Assembly: GCF_958979055.1 (NCBI RefSeq)
Contig: NC_084889.1
Coordinates: 26,552,261 to 26,616,260, forward strand
From: Alnus glutinosa
Lineage: Eukaryota; Streptophyta; Magnoliopsida; Fagales; Betulaceae
Length of the DNA: 64,000 nucleotides
Direction of reading: 5' to 3'
Both the position numbers and the translations under genes were made by a program. Below, in pieces: positions 47,552 through 59,290 of this stretch. Under the pieces are notes generated by a model. It made no database searches and had not been told where the DNA came from. It was given only the letters and a program-made list of their open reading frames with translations. Positions within the stretch are counted from its first letter, which is position 1, and every line of letters starts with the position of its first letter.

Positions 47552-48537
47552 TAAAATGTATTCTCGAATTAGTTTTTTATCAATATTTTTTCTTTGGTAG
47601 AATATTTTATATTTTTCTTATTCTATTTCTTTTATAAGTTTATTTTCTACCTTATTTAGTTTACTATTTTTTCTCACTATTTATTATATATCTCTATATA
47701 AGTAGAGAGTTATATAATATTGTTTAATATAGTAAATACACAGGATGTAGTTTATTCGTCTTTCTTTCTTTCCACTCTCTTTTCCTTTTCTTTTATATTT
47801 TTATATTTTATATGTATTTCTACACACCACCTCAAATGCCACCCTACAGTTGAAAAAAAAAAAAAAAAAAAAAAAATTTGAAGGGTTTTGGCCCTAGGGG
47901 GTGGCCTTGGCCAAAATGGGGGTGGCTGGCCACCCCCATGGTGGCCAAGAGCCACCCCTCTTTTTTTTTTTCTTTTTTTTTCTTTTTTTTTTTCTTTTTT
48001 TCATTTTTTTAATTTTAAACATTTTTTTTAATTTTTTAATTTTTTAATTTTTAATTTTTTTTATGTGGTGCCACGTGTCAACCTCAGCGGTTGACACGTG
48101 GCAAGAAGTTGAAATTCCCACGAGAAATCTAACAGGTACTACCTAGGGTTTTTTTCTTCCAAATTCAGGTACTACCTGTGATACGAAATGAAACTGAGGT
48201 ACTAAATTTAAAAACACGTAAAACTCAGATACCTCTGGGGTATTTAACCCTAAAATGTATTCTCGAATTAGTTTTTTATCAATATTTTTTCTTTGGTAGA
48301 ATATTTTATATTTTTCTTATTCTATTTCTTTTATAAGTTTATTTTCTACCTTATTTAGTTTACTATTTTTTCTCACTATTTATTATATATCTCTATATAA
48401 GTAGAGAGTTATATTATATTGTTTAATATAGTAAATACACAGGATGTAGTTTATTCGTCTTTCTTTCTTTCCACTCTCTTTTCCTTTTCTTTTATATTTT
48501 TATATTTTATATGTATTTCTACACACCACCTCAAATG
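47156..48537. repeat. Tandem duplication, unit about 0.7 kb
   Basis: The right half of the MITE plus 0.28 kb of flank (47156-47837) is repeated directly at 47838-48537. The second copy has extra T-tracts near 47961-48000. The junction reads CAAATGCCACCCTACAG, and the unit end outside is CAAATGCTACCC, so a GCYACCC microhomology was used. Confidence 0.88.
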
Positions 48538-48540
48538 CTA

Positions 48541-50040
48541 CCCGGATCCATGGTTTCTTGGGTTGAATTTGATTAATTTTGCACCGAATTTCAATTACAT
48601 ATATTTTGCCTATATATTTGTATTGCAAAAAATGTTCACATTTTGGTTTCTTTTCCCCAATGTGTTATCGTTGTTTTTTAGGCGTATTTGGTGTGATTGT
48701 GACATGGGCACAATAAAGTTTGTGTAACAAGTACATTTTTATCTTATAATTACTTCAAAATGCGGATATGGCAATCTCGATAAACCTTTTGATCCATTTC
48801 TTATTAAAAAAAAAAAATTAGTAACACCAACATATCACACCGCTATTTCACTATTATATCTTATTATGTTGACACAGTATTACCAACTCACCATTTTTTT
48901 TTTTAATAATGGCTAATCTAACAATTGATTGATAACGTCACGGCAATATATGTGGTATGCATTTGCAATTCCTTGCCTGCGGTTTACATTCCCATAGTCA
49001 AAATTAGGTGGTTTTTCAAGGAATATTATCGAGGTTTATGGATAATTATCAAAGGTTTATGGGAATCAGCAAGATCAAGTCATTTTTAACATCATGTACA
49101 ATGAAATGTATAAAATGTTTTATGCATGAAAAGTATGACATGAATTGAATTGCAGTTGCATATTTCAGTGATTTACCATGTTATCACGTAAAGAGTTATT
49201 ATATGTATGATCGACTATGATGCAATTTGTGTAATGGAAATGAAATAGTTAGGCGGGATTATCTAAAAAGCTATGTATGACAGTATGATAAAGAATGAAA
49301 GAAAATATAGACAGTAAAGAAATTAAGTATTGAAAGACATCGGTACTGTGCGATACATTATGTTATGGCGCTATGTATGAGCCATGAATATATAAGAGAC
49401 TGTACATGCAGAACACTAAACTATGGTTATGCGAAGGTATGGCATAGATATCGATTCATCCACGAACCCTAGCAGGCTAAGCCCATAGGGTTCCAAAGAG
49501 AGTAGATGCACGAAGCCAGTCCTATGCCATATTGGGAGTACTACAAGATCCACAACCTTGACTCTGAGTTAGTCATAACGATGATGGAGAAATGAAAGAT
49601 AGTACATGCAGAAAGTAAAAGTTAGTAATAAAAATACGTATAGTAAAAAAAAAAAAAAGTAAATAAAAAAGCAAACAACATAGTTACATAGTTTTACAAT
49701 AATATGGAATGTTTTCAACATAGTTTTATGGTAAAGATAAATATGTTTTACGAAATGATAAAGTATTTACAATATAGTTTTAAAGCAAAGATAAATGTAT
49801 TCTTTGAAATGAAATGATATAGTAAAAGAACATGTTTTAATGAAATGATAAAGTATATTTAATTTAGTTTCCAACTTGATTCTCTTTATGCAAAACCATG
49901 TCTACACGCATTGTACCTTGTCAACACGCATTCAAACATGTTACAAGGTCAAAATGACCAAATCTTAAGGATACATTTGGTACGCATAATAGCTATCCCA
50001 TTAAAAAAATGAAGATGATAAAGACAATAGTCTCTCTTCT
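48541..50040. other. AT-rich intergenic stretch, no gene recognised
   Basis: No supported ORF. About 49060-49870 has degenerate ATGAAATGATAAAG-type repeats, and CCCTAGCAGGCTAAGCCCATAGGG near 49467 is reminiscent of an LTR. I cannot identify the element. Confidence 0.4.
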
Positions 50041-50369
50041 ATAAAGCGAAGCAAAGCGCTAACATAAAACCGAAATAACTATTTATAGTAGGCATGAAGG
50101 AGCTAAATGAGAAACGTTAGCAATTTACTAAAGTTCGTTTGGAGTGGTTGGTGATCCAGAAAATGTTGTGTTCAATAAATCCTCTTATTTGTTGGAATAG
50201 ATATTCATTTCCCTTAATTTGGTGACAACATATTTGTACGCTAGAAATTAAAATCAACAGGCTGCATCGATCTTGTCTAACAACTATATCAAGAAAGCGC
50301 CTCAAAAGAAGATGCCCTTATTTTACGTTTGACAATAACTTCATTACAAATGAGAAATTAAGAAGCTAA

Positions 50370-52434
50370 TTAATCAGTTGCTTTGCGTTTAAGAAGAGCA
50401 AAGAAATTAATGGGGCTCCCAAAGGAGACTTGTTGGTCAAGTTTCTTTCTAACCAAGTTAAAGAAGTCGTTTAAAATCGTTTCTCCAAAATGTGCCTTGA
50501 TCAATCCTTCCATTGCGGCTCGCAAGTGAGAAGTCATTATTTGGGTTTTGGGAAGGCTACCAAGTTCTCCCATAGTGATGAGAGGCAACTCCTCCATTCT
50601 CTCTATGCTAAAGCACCCATTTCCATCCACTGCAGCTTCCAGTTCTTCGGGAGACATGTTATATACTGGTAAATTAAAGGAGTCCACTTCTTCCTCTTTA
50701 ATGTTTCCCTGAACAAAACAAAAAAGGAAAAAAAAAAATGATGACATAGTTTCATATAATTTGAGAAGATGCAGAAGAAAAGAATACGTAAGAATTAAAG
50801 GCTTTCAGAAGCGTAATTGAGATTCAGTGCAATTGCGTGAGCAATATGGGTATGCAATTGTGAGAGGACCCTTGTAGAGCCCACCTGTCCGGATAGATAT
50901 TCGAGTAACCTTAGACTGCTCAGGTAGGTAGATCATATAAGAGATTTTCACAAAATTACCTGCCCAAGAGTATGGGAGAACAGCGAAAACACCTCTTAAA
51001 TGTTATGTTCTTTGACTAACTGAAAACATTTCATGTTGACAAATATTTTATAATGTGTCAAACACTCAAAAATAGGAACAACAGTTTCGTAAAAAATTTT
51101 ACGATGGGGCTATGAAAATACAATAGAAACTTGGGGTAGCTGATGATTTCTTACCGTCCTGACCATGTCCAAGAGGCACGACTCCAAGAGGCTACTCGTC
51201 ATGCTTTGTGTAGTTTGAGAATGGAGGGTTCCATTGCGGCGGCCGGAGAAGAGAAGTGCGATCAATCCTCCGGTCACCAACTCTTGAGCCCTGGCTTGCA
51301 GAAAGCACTCCATGTCTTGAGCAAATTGAGTTTTATAGGCCTTGACAACTTCATCTTTCGAATTTGAGTAGTAGATTCTCCCTTTATTCCAAGCAGGGGA
51401 GGTTTTGTCAGCAACCGATTTTGGGACTCCGGAAAGCCAATGGATGGCATTAGAAGCATGAACGAAGTGCAAAGATGCATTGGGAAACAAGCGGCTGTAG
51501 AAAGAACCCGCCACGACCGCCGCATAATATCGCCTGTCCGGCGGGAGGGATGCAAAGAGTGTGTTGAAATCATTGGAGACGTGATCGTTGAAGAAGACTT
51601 GAAATTCAGGGAGCTGAGAATGGAGTTCTTGGCATTTGTACTTCAACTGCACTGCCTCAATTATGTTTTGCACTGCGAAAAATGTATTAGGCCCAGTGGA
51701 ACAACCTAAATCTGCAATTCGAAAGGTGGTTGACAAAACAAAGTTGGTTGCGTCAAGCTTTTCAGCAATTGATTCAGTTATTAGCTCTTTTGCAGCATCG
51801 ATAACTCCTCTCTGAAACAACGAGATTTTGTTAGAAAATAAAGATGCGGGAATTTTGATTAGTAATGCTATTTAGTAGACAATCATACTATACTCATACG
51901 TTTGGGATGATGTGAAAAAGAAAAATCAATAGTTGATTTTCACGGCCACGTCACTACAATCATATAGCAGTACTCTACTAAATAGCATTTTTCATTTCGG
52001 AATTAAAGAAAGTATAGCAGAAAATTGTTTGGGAATGACTGAAATATGGCGAATTTGAATCGATTTCTGGTTATCTTAATACTGTTAATCTTGTAATCTG
52101 ATGATGTAACAAACAATATTAGACCGAGGGTTACGTGAAAGGCTTTGTCGTGGGAGACCAGCGTATTGAGCTGGCTCACTATGGCGTTGACCTGTGGCGA
52201 TGGGCTATGAGTATTTATTTGTGTTTGTATTGTTAAAGCACGTAATTAGATTAGAGAAATCCTATTTGGTTGACGGATGTTGTATAGCAAACACTGGGTT
52301 ACAGTCAAATTCGGTCTTTAAATTTTTTTTAGTAAGTTTTAACTGATTCAGACGCTGATTTTTAATATAATAGTCCACTGAATATCTTAAAAAAAAAAAC
52401 TAGTCAAAAGTTCTTCAGATTTCATCACCCATCT

Positions 52435-52479
<45 letters not shown>

Positions 52480-52749
52480 ATTAATGTAAACCTGCCTGCA
52501 TCGCCTTTCAAATGAGTAGGCCCGATCTATATATAGTCTCATATGTTTCCAGTACAGATATGGAGATCTGAGTTGAGAAATCGACAAAACAGATATGGAT
52601 AGCAATGAATGTAATAGATCTAACGAAAGAAAGTGTTCATGTAGAAGAGAGACTACCTGGTAGGAGGAGTTCTTGGAGTAGCTATCGACGCTATCTCCAC
52701 CTTTCATCGGATATGCTTTAGACGGTTTCGATGTTTGCTCCGCTGCCAT
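50370..52749 (-). CDS. SABATH family carboxyl methyltransferase, copy D
   Basis: Exons 52657-52749, 51155-51811 and 50370-50708 encode 362 residues. It is the most divergent paralog. Exon 3 lacks three residues (VSFGSPINFF against VSFTEFSSPANFF), starts GNIKEEEVDSFNLPVY and ends KRKATD. SAM motifs (NSSYQ, IADLGCSTGPNTF, GSFYSRLFP) are intact. The pocket reads HASNAIHWLSGVP, with Asn replacing the Tyr found in A-C. Introns are shorter (intron 1 is 845 bp) and the SINE and several intron insertions are absent. The TATA-like box of A-C is altered here, so expression may differ. Confidence 0.9.
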
Positions 52750-53039
52750 CTCTTTCTCTCTCTCTCTCGCTCTCTCTCCGGGGCTAATCTATTAACTATT
52801 GCCTCTATGGCTCTTGTACAATAATATCATGGCCAAAGTCAAACAAAGTTTAGTCTTCGGTTGTCTAAAATTGTGACCAGTGGCATACTCAACTTCCACA
52901 ATATCTTAGGATATTTAAAGAGTAATGCTAGTCTTACTCCCAACTTTGACTCCCAAATTTATACACCAAGACGTGGCAAGTGCCACATCATTTTTTTTTT
53001 CACTCTATCTCAAAAAACTCAGAAATTCTCTCTCCTTTG

Positions 53040-53041
53040 TC

Positions 53042-53077
<36 letters not shown>
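53040..53077. repeat. CT microsatellite
   Basis: A CT-dinucleotide tract in unassigned sequence upstream of SABATH D. Confidence 0.8.
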
Positions 53078-53079
<2 letters not shown>

Positions 53080-53282
53080 TTATCGTGTTCTTTGTCTTCG
53101 TCGAGATCTAGGAGTGGGGTCAAGATCTGGGGCCTCTGCAAGTGGGAGGACAGCTTCATGGGTATGATCTTTCCGTAGCTGGGTCGATTTCCTCCGGCAT
53201 CAACAGCTCAACGGAGAAACCTCCAAATTTCTGGCTTCTGTTGCGTTGGTCTAGTTCCATCGGCACCCTTCTTGGTGGAGAA

Positions 53283-54110
53283 AGAAACAGATACCAAAGA
53301 TATGAGAATAGGAAATAGAGGTAACATAGATTTTAAGTGGTTCAACCTATGGCCTGCATCCACACTCTAGCCGGCATCGGCTATTATAGTCGAGACTTAG
53401 ACATCAGTGATTTTGGTTGGCATCGGCTACTATGGCTAGAATTTGGACATCAGCAATTTTGGCCGACAGTAGTTACTATGGCTGAAACCTCTTTGGGCTT
53501 TTTTTTTTTTCTTTCAAAAAATTAAAAGAGAATTTGGTGGGTGGTATTTGCCGGTAGAAGAAACAATTAGTGGTAATGTGGCATGTCATCCTGACAAAGA
53601 GAGAGACTCACGTGGGTGTAAGAAGAGAAATAATTCGAGCATAGGATGAGAAAATGTGGAAGGATGACGAAACCCAAGAAAAAAAAAATTGGCACTCGAT
53701 TGAGATTTGTGGGCATTTTGATTTTGGTTATTTGAAGATGCAAAAGGATGAGTGAACAAACAAAACAAAAACAAACATTGGCACAGGATCGAATATCGTT
53801 AGCCTATAGCTCTGATATCATGTAAGAATTAATAATTTAAGAAAGATATGAGAATAGGAAAGACAAATGGAATGAAGATGGTTTGGTCTATGACCCACGT
53901 CCACACTTGATAGCCTTTTCTTAGCTACATCTTTCCTTTATATATTTGATTGTCTATAAAACTTTATTTATAGAGAAATAATATGAACGTCACAAGTCTC
54001 TTCTACTTTTACATTAATAACAATAAATCTAATTTATCATCTTGTAACTTTTGTCTCTTAAGTTCTTGTAACTCTTGTCTCTTTAGTGCTTGTAACTCTT
54101 GTCTCAATAC
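53283..54110 (-). mobile_element. LTR-like debris (possible TRIM or small LTR element)
   Basis: Two related stretches (53290-53380 and 53840-53920) share AAGATATGAGAATAGGAAA, a GGTT-rich block and CC(A/C)CGTCCACACT-like sequence. TAGCTCTGATATCATG at 53805-53820 is close to the complement of an initiator-Met tRNA primer-binding site and is followed by TGTAAGAATT, a possible LTR start on the minus strand. The ends are not defined. Confidence 0.35.
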
Positions 54111-54177
54111 AGGCCATCACTCTAAGTGCCGAGCTCTCCACCATTTCCTCTCAGATGGGCAAGCTTCTAGAACGGCC

Positions 54178-54360
54178 ATGGACTCGAAGGAGGCCGAGAA
54201 GTACATTCGGCTGGTGAAGGAGCAGCAACAGAGGGACTTGCAGAAGCTAAGGGTGGGGGCGGGGCTGGTGGGGGGTTTAGTTACAAGGTGGACCCTTGTT
54301 GTCTTCGTTTTAGGGATTATGTTGTGCACAAAAAGGTGGGTATTGGGCAGTTTGTTGTTT
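54178..54360 (+). pseudogene. Fragment of plastid Mfd/TRCF-type DNA helicase gene, frameshifted
   Basis: MDSKEAEKYIRLVKEQQQ (54178 onward) and, in another frame, GFSYKVDPCCLRFRDYVV followed by HKKVGIGQF (about 54273-54353) match the consecutive parts of the plant chloroplast homologue of bacterial transcription-repair coupling factor (At3g02060 type), around its RNA-polymerase-interaction region. That enzyme is an ATP-dependent DNA translocase of more than 800 residues; only about 55 residues are here. A frameshift in the G-rich stretch at 54250-54275 separates the halves and no helicase motifs follow. The match is from recognition of the family, not a search. Confidence 0.6.
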
Positions 54361-55023
54361 TTAAATGTTTTGGGTTTTTATTTAATTGCAGTCTGGAGAG
54401 ACTGGTTGATGTGGATTTAGGTTTTCATTTCTTTCCCCATCTTGGTGGTTGCTTCAAAACTGAAGTCTCTCCGTCTTGATTGAATAATAGATTAAAAAAT
54501 TTCAAGTTTACAAATATGGATGGGTGTTGTTTCTTCCCCTCGCATTTCTTCCCCTTGCTGTCTCTCCGTCTTGCTCTTCCTCTTCTTCAAAACCATTTGT
54601 CTCTCTCTCCCTATATTCCTTTGTATAAGAAAACAACCTTCGTTCTTAGCAACAGGCAATGCCCAGGGAAAAATAAAAAAAGGAAACAGGAAATGGAATT
54701 TCTAGACTCTGATTTCTAGGTCTCTCTGTATTTTAGTAACCCGACCAATTCTTTTTGTGAAACATCAATCAAAATTTGACCTTTTGGTTCTCTTTCTGAA
54801 TCTGAAATTTAACTCTAAACCCACTTGTTTAATATACTGGATGAACGATAGTAAATAAAAGTGAAGAAAATCTTGAGGTATCTTTAAGCGTATGAATACT
54901 TCCCCACACATCCAAATCTGAAAGAATCTGCTATAGTCAAATCTGGGCGTTGTCGGAGGTCAATGTTGGCTGGTGGAAAGGGCGTTGGCAAAACAGGTCG
55001 GCGGGACGAAGAGAGAGAAGAAG

Positions 55024-55027
<4 letters not shown>

Positions 55028-55085
<58 letters not shown>
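55028..55085. repeat. (GA)n microsatellite
   Basis: A nearly pure GA tract of about 58 bp. The equivalent position in block C holds the hairpin MITE. Confidence 0.9.
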
Positions 55086-55086
<1 letters not shown>

Positions 55087-55429
55087 ATTGGGGCCGTTGT
55101 TTTCAAAGAATAAAAGAAAAAAGAAAAATCTAATATGGTAATGCCACGTCAGGATGTAAATAGATGGGTATAAGGAGTTGGGTGTAAACCTAGCATTTCT
55201 CATATTTAAAATGTATTCTCTAATTAGTTTTTTATCAATATTTTTTCTTTGGTACACTACAAAAAAAAGTTGCAATTCACCACTTGCAATCTGTCACGTC
55301 TATTGGGCCCATACACGTGGCAAACTGTTAGCCACGTGTCATTGGCGACTTGTCGGCAACGTGGTAGATCCGGTTGTTGCAAAATGTGCAATTCGCAACG
55401 TGTCCACGTTGCCACTGTGCCATGTGGAT

Positions 55430-55618
55430 TATTGTCCATGTGGCCACAATTGACCACGTGGTTTGCAGACACGCGACCGACAGTCTACCATGTGGACCAT
55501 AATCCACGTGGCCGACTTTGGCCGCGTGGTCCATAATCCACGTGGCCGACTTTGGCCGCGTGGTCCATAATCCACGTGGCCGACTGTGGCCACGTGGATT
55601 GTTGCATTTGCCACGTGG
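55430..55618. repeat. CACTA subterminal repeats rich in CCACGTGG
   Basis: A roughly 40-bp unit, CCATAATCCACGTGGCCGAC plus TTTGGCCGCGTGGT, is repeated almost exactly three times at 55497-55618. It is surrounded by further CACGTGG palindromes. Such arrays are where CACTA-encoded proteins bind in known elements. Confidence 0.8.
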
Positions 55619-55627
55619 CAAAATGCA

Positions 55628-55670
55628 ATTTTTTTTTTCTTCAATATATATATATATATATATATATAAA
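55628..55670. repeat. Poly-T and (TA)n tract in the CACTA element
   Basis: T-run followed by an AT dinucleotide tract. Confidence 0.8.
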
Positions 55671-56119
55671 TCCATTTTTTCCCCCAAAAATATCACAAAA
55701 ATATTAGGACAACATTTGAAATTTACCATAATTACAAAATCAAATTACGCACTTCAATAATTATAAATCCAACACAACAATAAATTATGTACTAATAAAC
55801 GTTATTGTTATTAACAAAACAAAGTTACACAAAATATCTACAAATCTGAAGGCCGTCGTTCCTGCGGATCACGAGTTTTCGTACCAGGCATGTACTTGCC
55901 AATAGGTGATTGTTGTGCAAGGGACAGTGTAGCAGGCGATGGTGTCCCAACTGGGAGTGCTGGCTCAGCTATCGTCCAATAGGCGACAATGGACCAATCG
56001 TTGTCGCATTAACTGCAAGTAATGAAAACATTAAAAAATTTGAGTATATGCATATCAAGTCCATAACATTGATTAAAAATAAGTAGTTTACACAATAGTA
56101 ATCATATATGCTGATGCAC

Positions 56120-58396
56120 TACTAACAGATTGACGTACTACCTCCGTTTGCAGGTGAAGGCTGCTGAGCATCAGGGCTCGCATGTGATGCTCCTATGGAG
56201 GTGAGCACAGCCTCGAGGTGTCGCATGCGTTGCTTCAAGGTGTCATTCCTCTCGGTCTGAGCCTGTAACAATGTCTCCATTATCGTAATCCTGCCCTCAT
56301 GTATGGAGCATCCTTGAGATGTACATTGGGATGGTCCTCCTTGTGAGCGAGCCCAGTATGAGAAACACGTCCCACGTACGGGAGTAATGTTTGGCCCAAC
56401 CTGCCGAATCCTCCCCGCGTTTTCAGGCCTCCCAAACGCCTATTCTTTTGACACGCTCTGAGTAGCGGCAGGATCACTCGATAAACCCTGTCTCATCTTC
56501 TCCTGTACGTTGTCAACAAAAAATACACATGTAGTCAATATATACTTTATCACACGCATAACTTAAAAATATTAGTAAAATAGATCAGTAACATACACAT
56601 AGGACCCGTATACGTTCGTTCGAGTGAGTGTCGTCCTTCCTAGTGTGCGTCTTCACAAACGACTTCGCTCGAGTGGGGGCCGTGCCAGAAGTAGTTGCCT
56701 GTCGCCATCCAATTGAAATAAATAACAAATAGTAATATTAATTCTTAAAAAAATAATTAGATACAAATATTATAACATCTACATTTATATGTTCATACCT
56801 CAACGTGATTAAATCTAGCATAGCTTTTGGATCCCAAGCAATGGGGAGGTCGTTCTGCCCCTGTATCCGCTTCATCCGTTCACAGTTCGCCTACGCAATG
56901 AACATTTCATAATATTTAAGCATTGACACACTTAAAGTAGTAATAAAATTAATTGAATAGTTATTGAAAATACACATAATAGTAATACAATCAAAGACCT
57001 ACATATCATTTTTCGCTTAGTACACCAATCCCTCAGCAGGTGCTCCACATCTGTTTTGTCATACTTCCCAAAAACTTTGTCCGGCACTCTTGCACGTATA
57101 CTTTCGGGCATGTCACAGTCTCGAATATGTAGCTTTTTTTTTTAAATGAATGCTTCCACGAACGGTGCTTACGTCCAATATCAGCCCACGCTTCATGTTG
57201 TGCCTTGCGCTCATCTACAGATACGGGGAGATAAAACTCCTCTTGCACATGCAATTTAAACATTAATTTTATAAGTTAAAAAAAAAACATTACCCTAAGT
57301 TTTTAAAAATAATTAAATAAATTAGTTTCAATACCAATGTGTATTTTCAATAACTTTCTTAAACATACCATCAACGCCTCCCACATAGCTTTCTTAATCT
57401 ACTTATCTACCCTCGCCCATTTGTCCCGCATATGTATGTGGGACCCGCTCCTCACAAGCATTCCTATAGCACGCCTAAAATGATTACAGGCTCGTCCTAT
57501 CGGTTGTGTCGCAGCATTGTATTGCAGTACAATCTTTTTTCCCCCCGGGAGTACCCAATTCCCCTCAGGGTCTCTGACCATCTTACAGTAGATGCTCCCA
57601 TTTGGATTGTACCCTAACCAAAAGAAAAGAAAATATTTAAGTTAATATAATAAAAAATTAAATTATATTAAACAATGATATAATTTATGTTATTTCAAAC
57701 TTCATATTAGTTGGTAATATAATATGGGATTTAATGATGTATAAATATGTACTTACCCATTAACCGAATCTAGTCAGTCTGTATGCGCTGGGTTGCTGGG
57801 TCATCTGCATGCTTCTCGCCAACCCCTTCCCCCTGGGGAGGCTGCTGATCGTCGTCTAAAAGCATATCCTGGGGGCTATCGGGGGGCAGCTGATCGGGAC
57901 CCAACATCTCGAAGTCGCCCTCATAAGTCATCTAGCTCTCCCCCAGATCCGGCCCCTGACGCTCCCTCGAAATCGATGCCTAGCTCAACCCCAGCTATGG
58001 TAATGGGAACCTGTCATCCTGTATCTCACTATCAGATCCACATGGCGTAGGTCCAGACCAAGGGATAGGTGTGTATGGCATATTAGCCCAGAGTGGACCG
58101 ATCCCATCATGACCCTCTCGCACCCACCATCGAGTCACATGACCCGGTGAGGTGATCCCAAGCTGCGAGAACATCTGCGACATAGAATATGGGGAACAAG
58201 AATATCCAGCGGAGCCGGTCTGCCCGTGATCTGAAGTATCCATCCCCGACGTACCCGGCAGGAATGGCCTATAAGCGCCATCTGGGTGGTGTGGCCACGG
58301 TGCAGTATACAGTGACCCCTGGGCTGTGGACGTGATCGTGGAGGGCACGGGTAGGCATGGTGCCCGATGTGCATAAGGAGGAGGTCTCTGGTCCAT
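56120..58396 (-). pseudogene. CACTA TNP1-like (Ptta/En/Spm) protein gene, probably degraded
   Basis: A Pro-rich N-terminus (MDQRPPPYAHRAP, 58396) leads to LGITSPGHVTRWW. Further left come [20 protein letters not shown] (57399-57581), then [33 protein letters not shown] (57033-57263), [12 protein letters not shown] (about 56630-56690) and a C-terminal coiled-coil-like stretch (ETLLQAQTERNDTLKQR, about 56235-56285). The order matches plant Ptta/En/Spm transposase-associated proteins. Several in-frame stops (for example near 57396 and 56454) and uncertain introns suggest decay. It probably binds the subterminal repeats in an active element. Confidence 0.6.
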
Positions 58397-58737
58397 CGAA
58401 ACCTACAAACAAATGTAGACAAATTATTAAACACGTTAAAAGTATAACTACCCAGTTATATATTAGTAAGGAACATGCAAATTATACAATGAGATTTATG
58501 CAAATTAGACAATGATTGCATTTATTAATTATTATATGTTACAAATTAAAAATGTGTATTGAATTTAAGCGAATTGTACCAGCAATTAATATTTATTCAT
58601 CTAATGGGGGCTTCAATCGGATCTATGTTATGCCTGTCGTGCTCGAACTCATCATTCATATCATCTAGGTCACCAGTGGTTAATACGAGCGGCTCGGACT
58701 CGTGATAGGTTTCACCTGCATCATGACTCCTTTCCCC

Positions 58738-59290
58738 CTAACCAACGTCGTACACGTTTCTCGGTTTAGTTCTCACGGCACAAACCCAATCCGGGTTCCT
58801 TCCATCTTCGACGTAAAATACTTGGTCTACCTGAAATGTTAGCACGTAAGGCTCATCAGTAATTAGCTCTCCACTATGGACAAGGTGGTTGAAGTTGACA
58901 AACACTAGGCCATAATCGTCTATCCTAAATCCCCTGTCTCTTGTGGGGTCTGCCCAATCGCACTTGAATAGGACGTACATAGTCCTGTCATAGTACTCGA
59001 CCTTAACTATATCGGTTAACTTCTCGTAGTACGTTTCGCCTTCAACGGTTGGCACACATACGTCGCTGTTTTCAGTCATCCTTCTCACATCATGGGCAAG
59101 CATGCAGAATAGTCTGCCATTGACCATGTACTTGTTATACTTGACTGCTATCTCCTTCAGCCCTCTACAATGCATAACCAATTTGTGACCCAATTCCTCC
59201 CTACGTTGATCGTCAAGTCCATTGACCAATGTGTGTAGTACAAATAATAGAAACCACATTGGTTAAAGTTAGTTTGTAATTAGCCACATT
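58738..59290 (-). pseudogene. TNP2-type CACTA transposase, C-terminal part (DUF4216-like)
   Basis: The open frame contains LGHKLVMHCRGLKEIAVKYN, YYEKLTDIVKVEYYDRTMYV, LFKCDWADPTRDRGFRIDDY, GLVFVNFNHLVHSGE and DQVFYVEDGRNPDWVCAVRT. This is the DUF4216 arrangement at the end of TNP2 transposases. The catalytic part is missing because the sequence is cut at 59290 by the Copia LTR; it may continue beyond the right window edge. Confidence 0.8.

Larger units (their letters stand above)
37458..47600. repeat. Segmental duplication block C
   Basis: Contains the junction flank, an internal deletion relative to A of about 5.3 kb, SABATH copy C and a 3' flank (45775-46732, then 47561-47600) that matches block D at 54445-55255. 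Several elements are inserted only here. Confidence 0.88.
50041..55255. repeat. Segmental duplication block D (most diverged)
   Basis: Similarity to A (13690 onward) starts at ATAAAGCGAAGCAAAGCGC. It covers SABATH D and upstream flank to about 52970, then resumes at 54430 (CCATCTTGGTGGTTGCTTCA) and continues, matching block C, to 55255. No eRF3-derived sequence is present. Confidence 0.85.
55256..59290 (-). mobile_element. CACTA (En/Spm) transposon, interrupted by a Copia element
   Basis: The left terminus CACTACAAAAAAAAG starts at 55256, directly after GGTA. Block C shows the uninterrupted site GGTAGAATATTTT (about 47596). Subterminal repeats fill 55256-55640. Minus-strand frames encode a TNP1-like protein (about 56120-58396) and the end of a TNP2-type transposase (58738-59290). 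The reading stops at 59291, where another retrotransposon starts. The other CACTA terminus is not in the window. Confidence 0.8.

Noticed and set aside
52861..53178. 105-residue plus-strand ORF upstream of SABATH D
   Set aside because: It is dominated by a CT microsatellite (Ser-Leu repeat) and flank shared with other blocks where no ORF exists.
54400..54480. Possible prefoldin/UXT-like text (LVDVDLGFHFF)
   Set aside because: Only a few residues agree and nothing follows. The upstream helicase match is stronger and explains more of the sequence.
55018..55141. Arg/Glu repeat ORFs at the GA tract
   Set aside because: Produced by a dinucleotide microsatellite.
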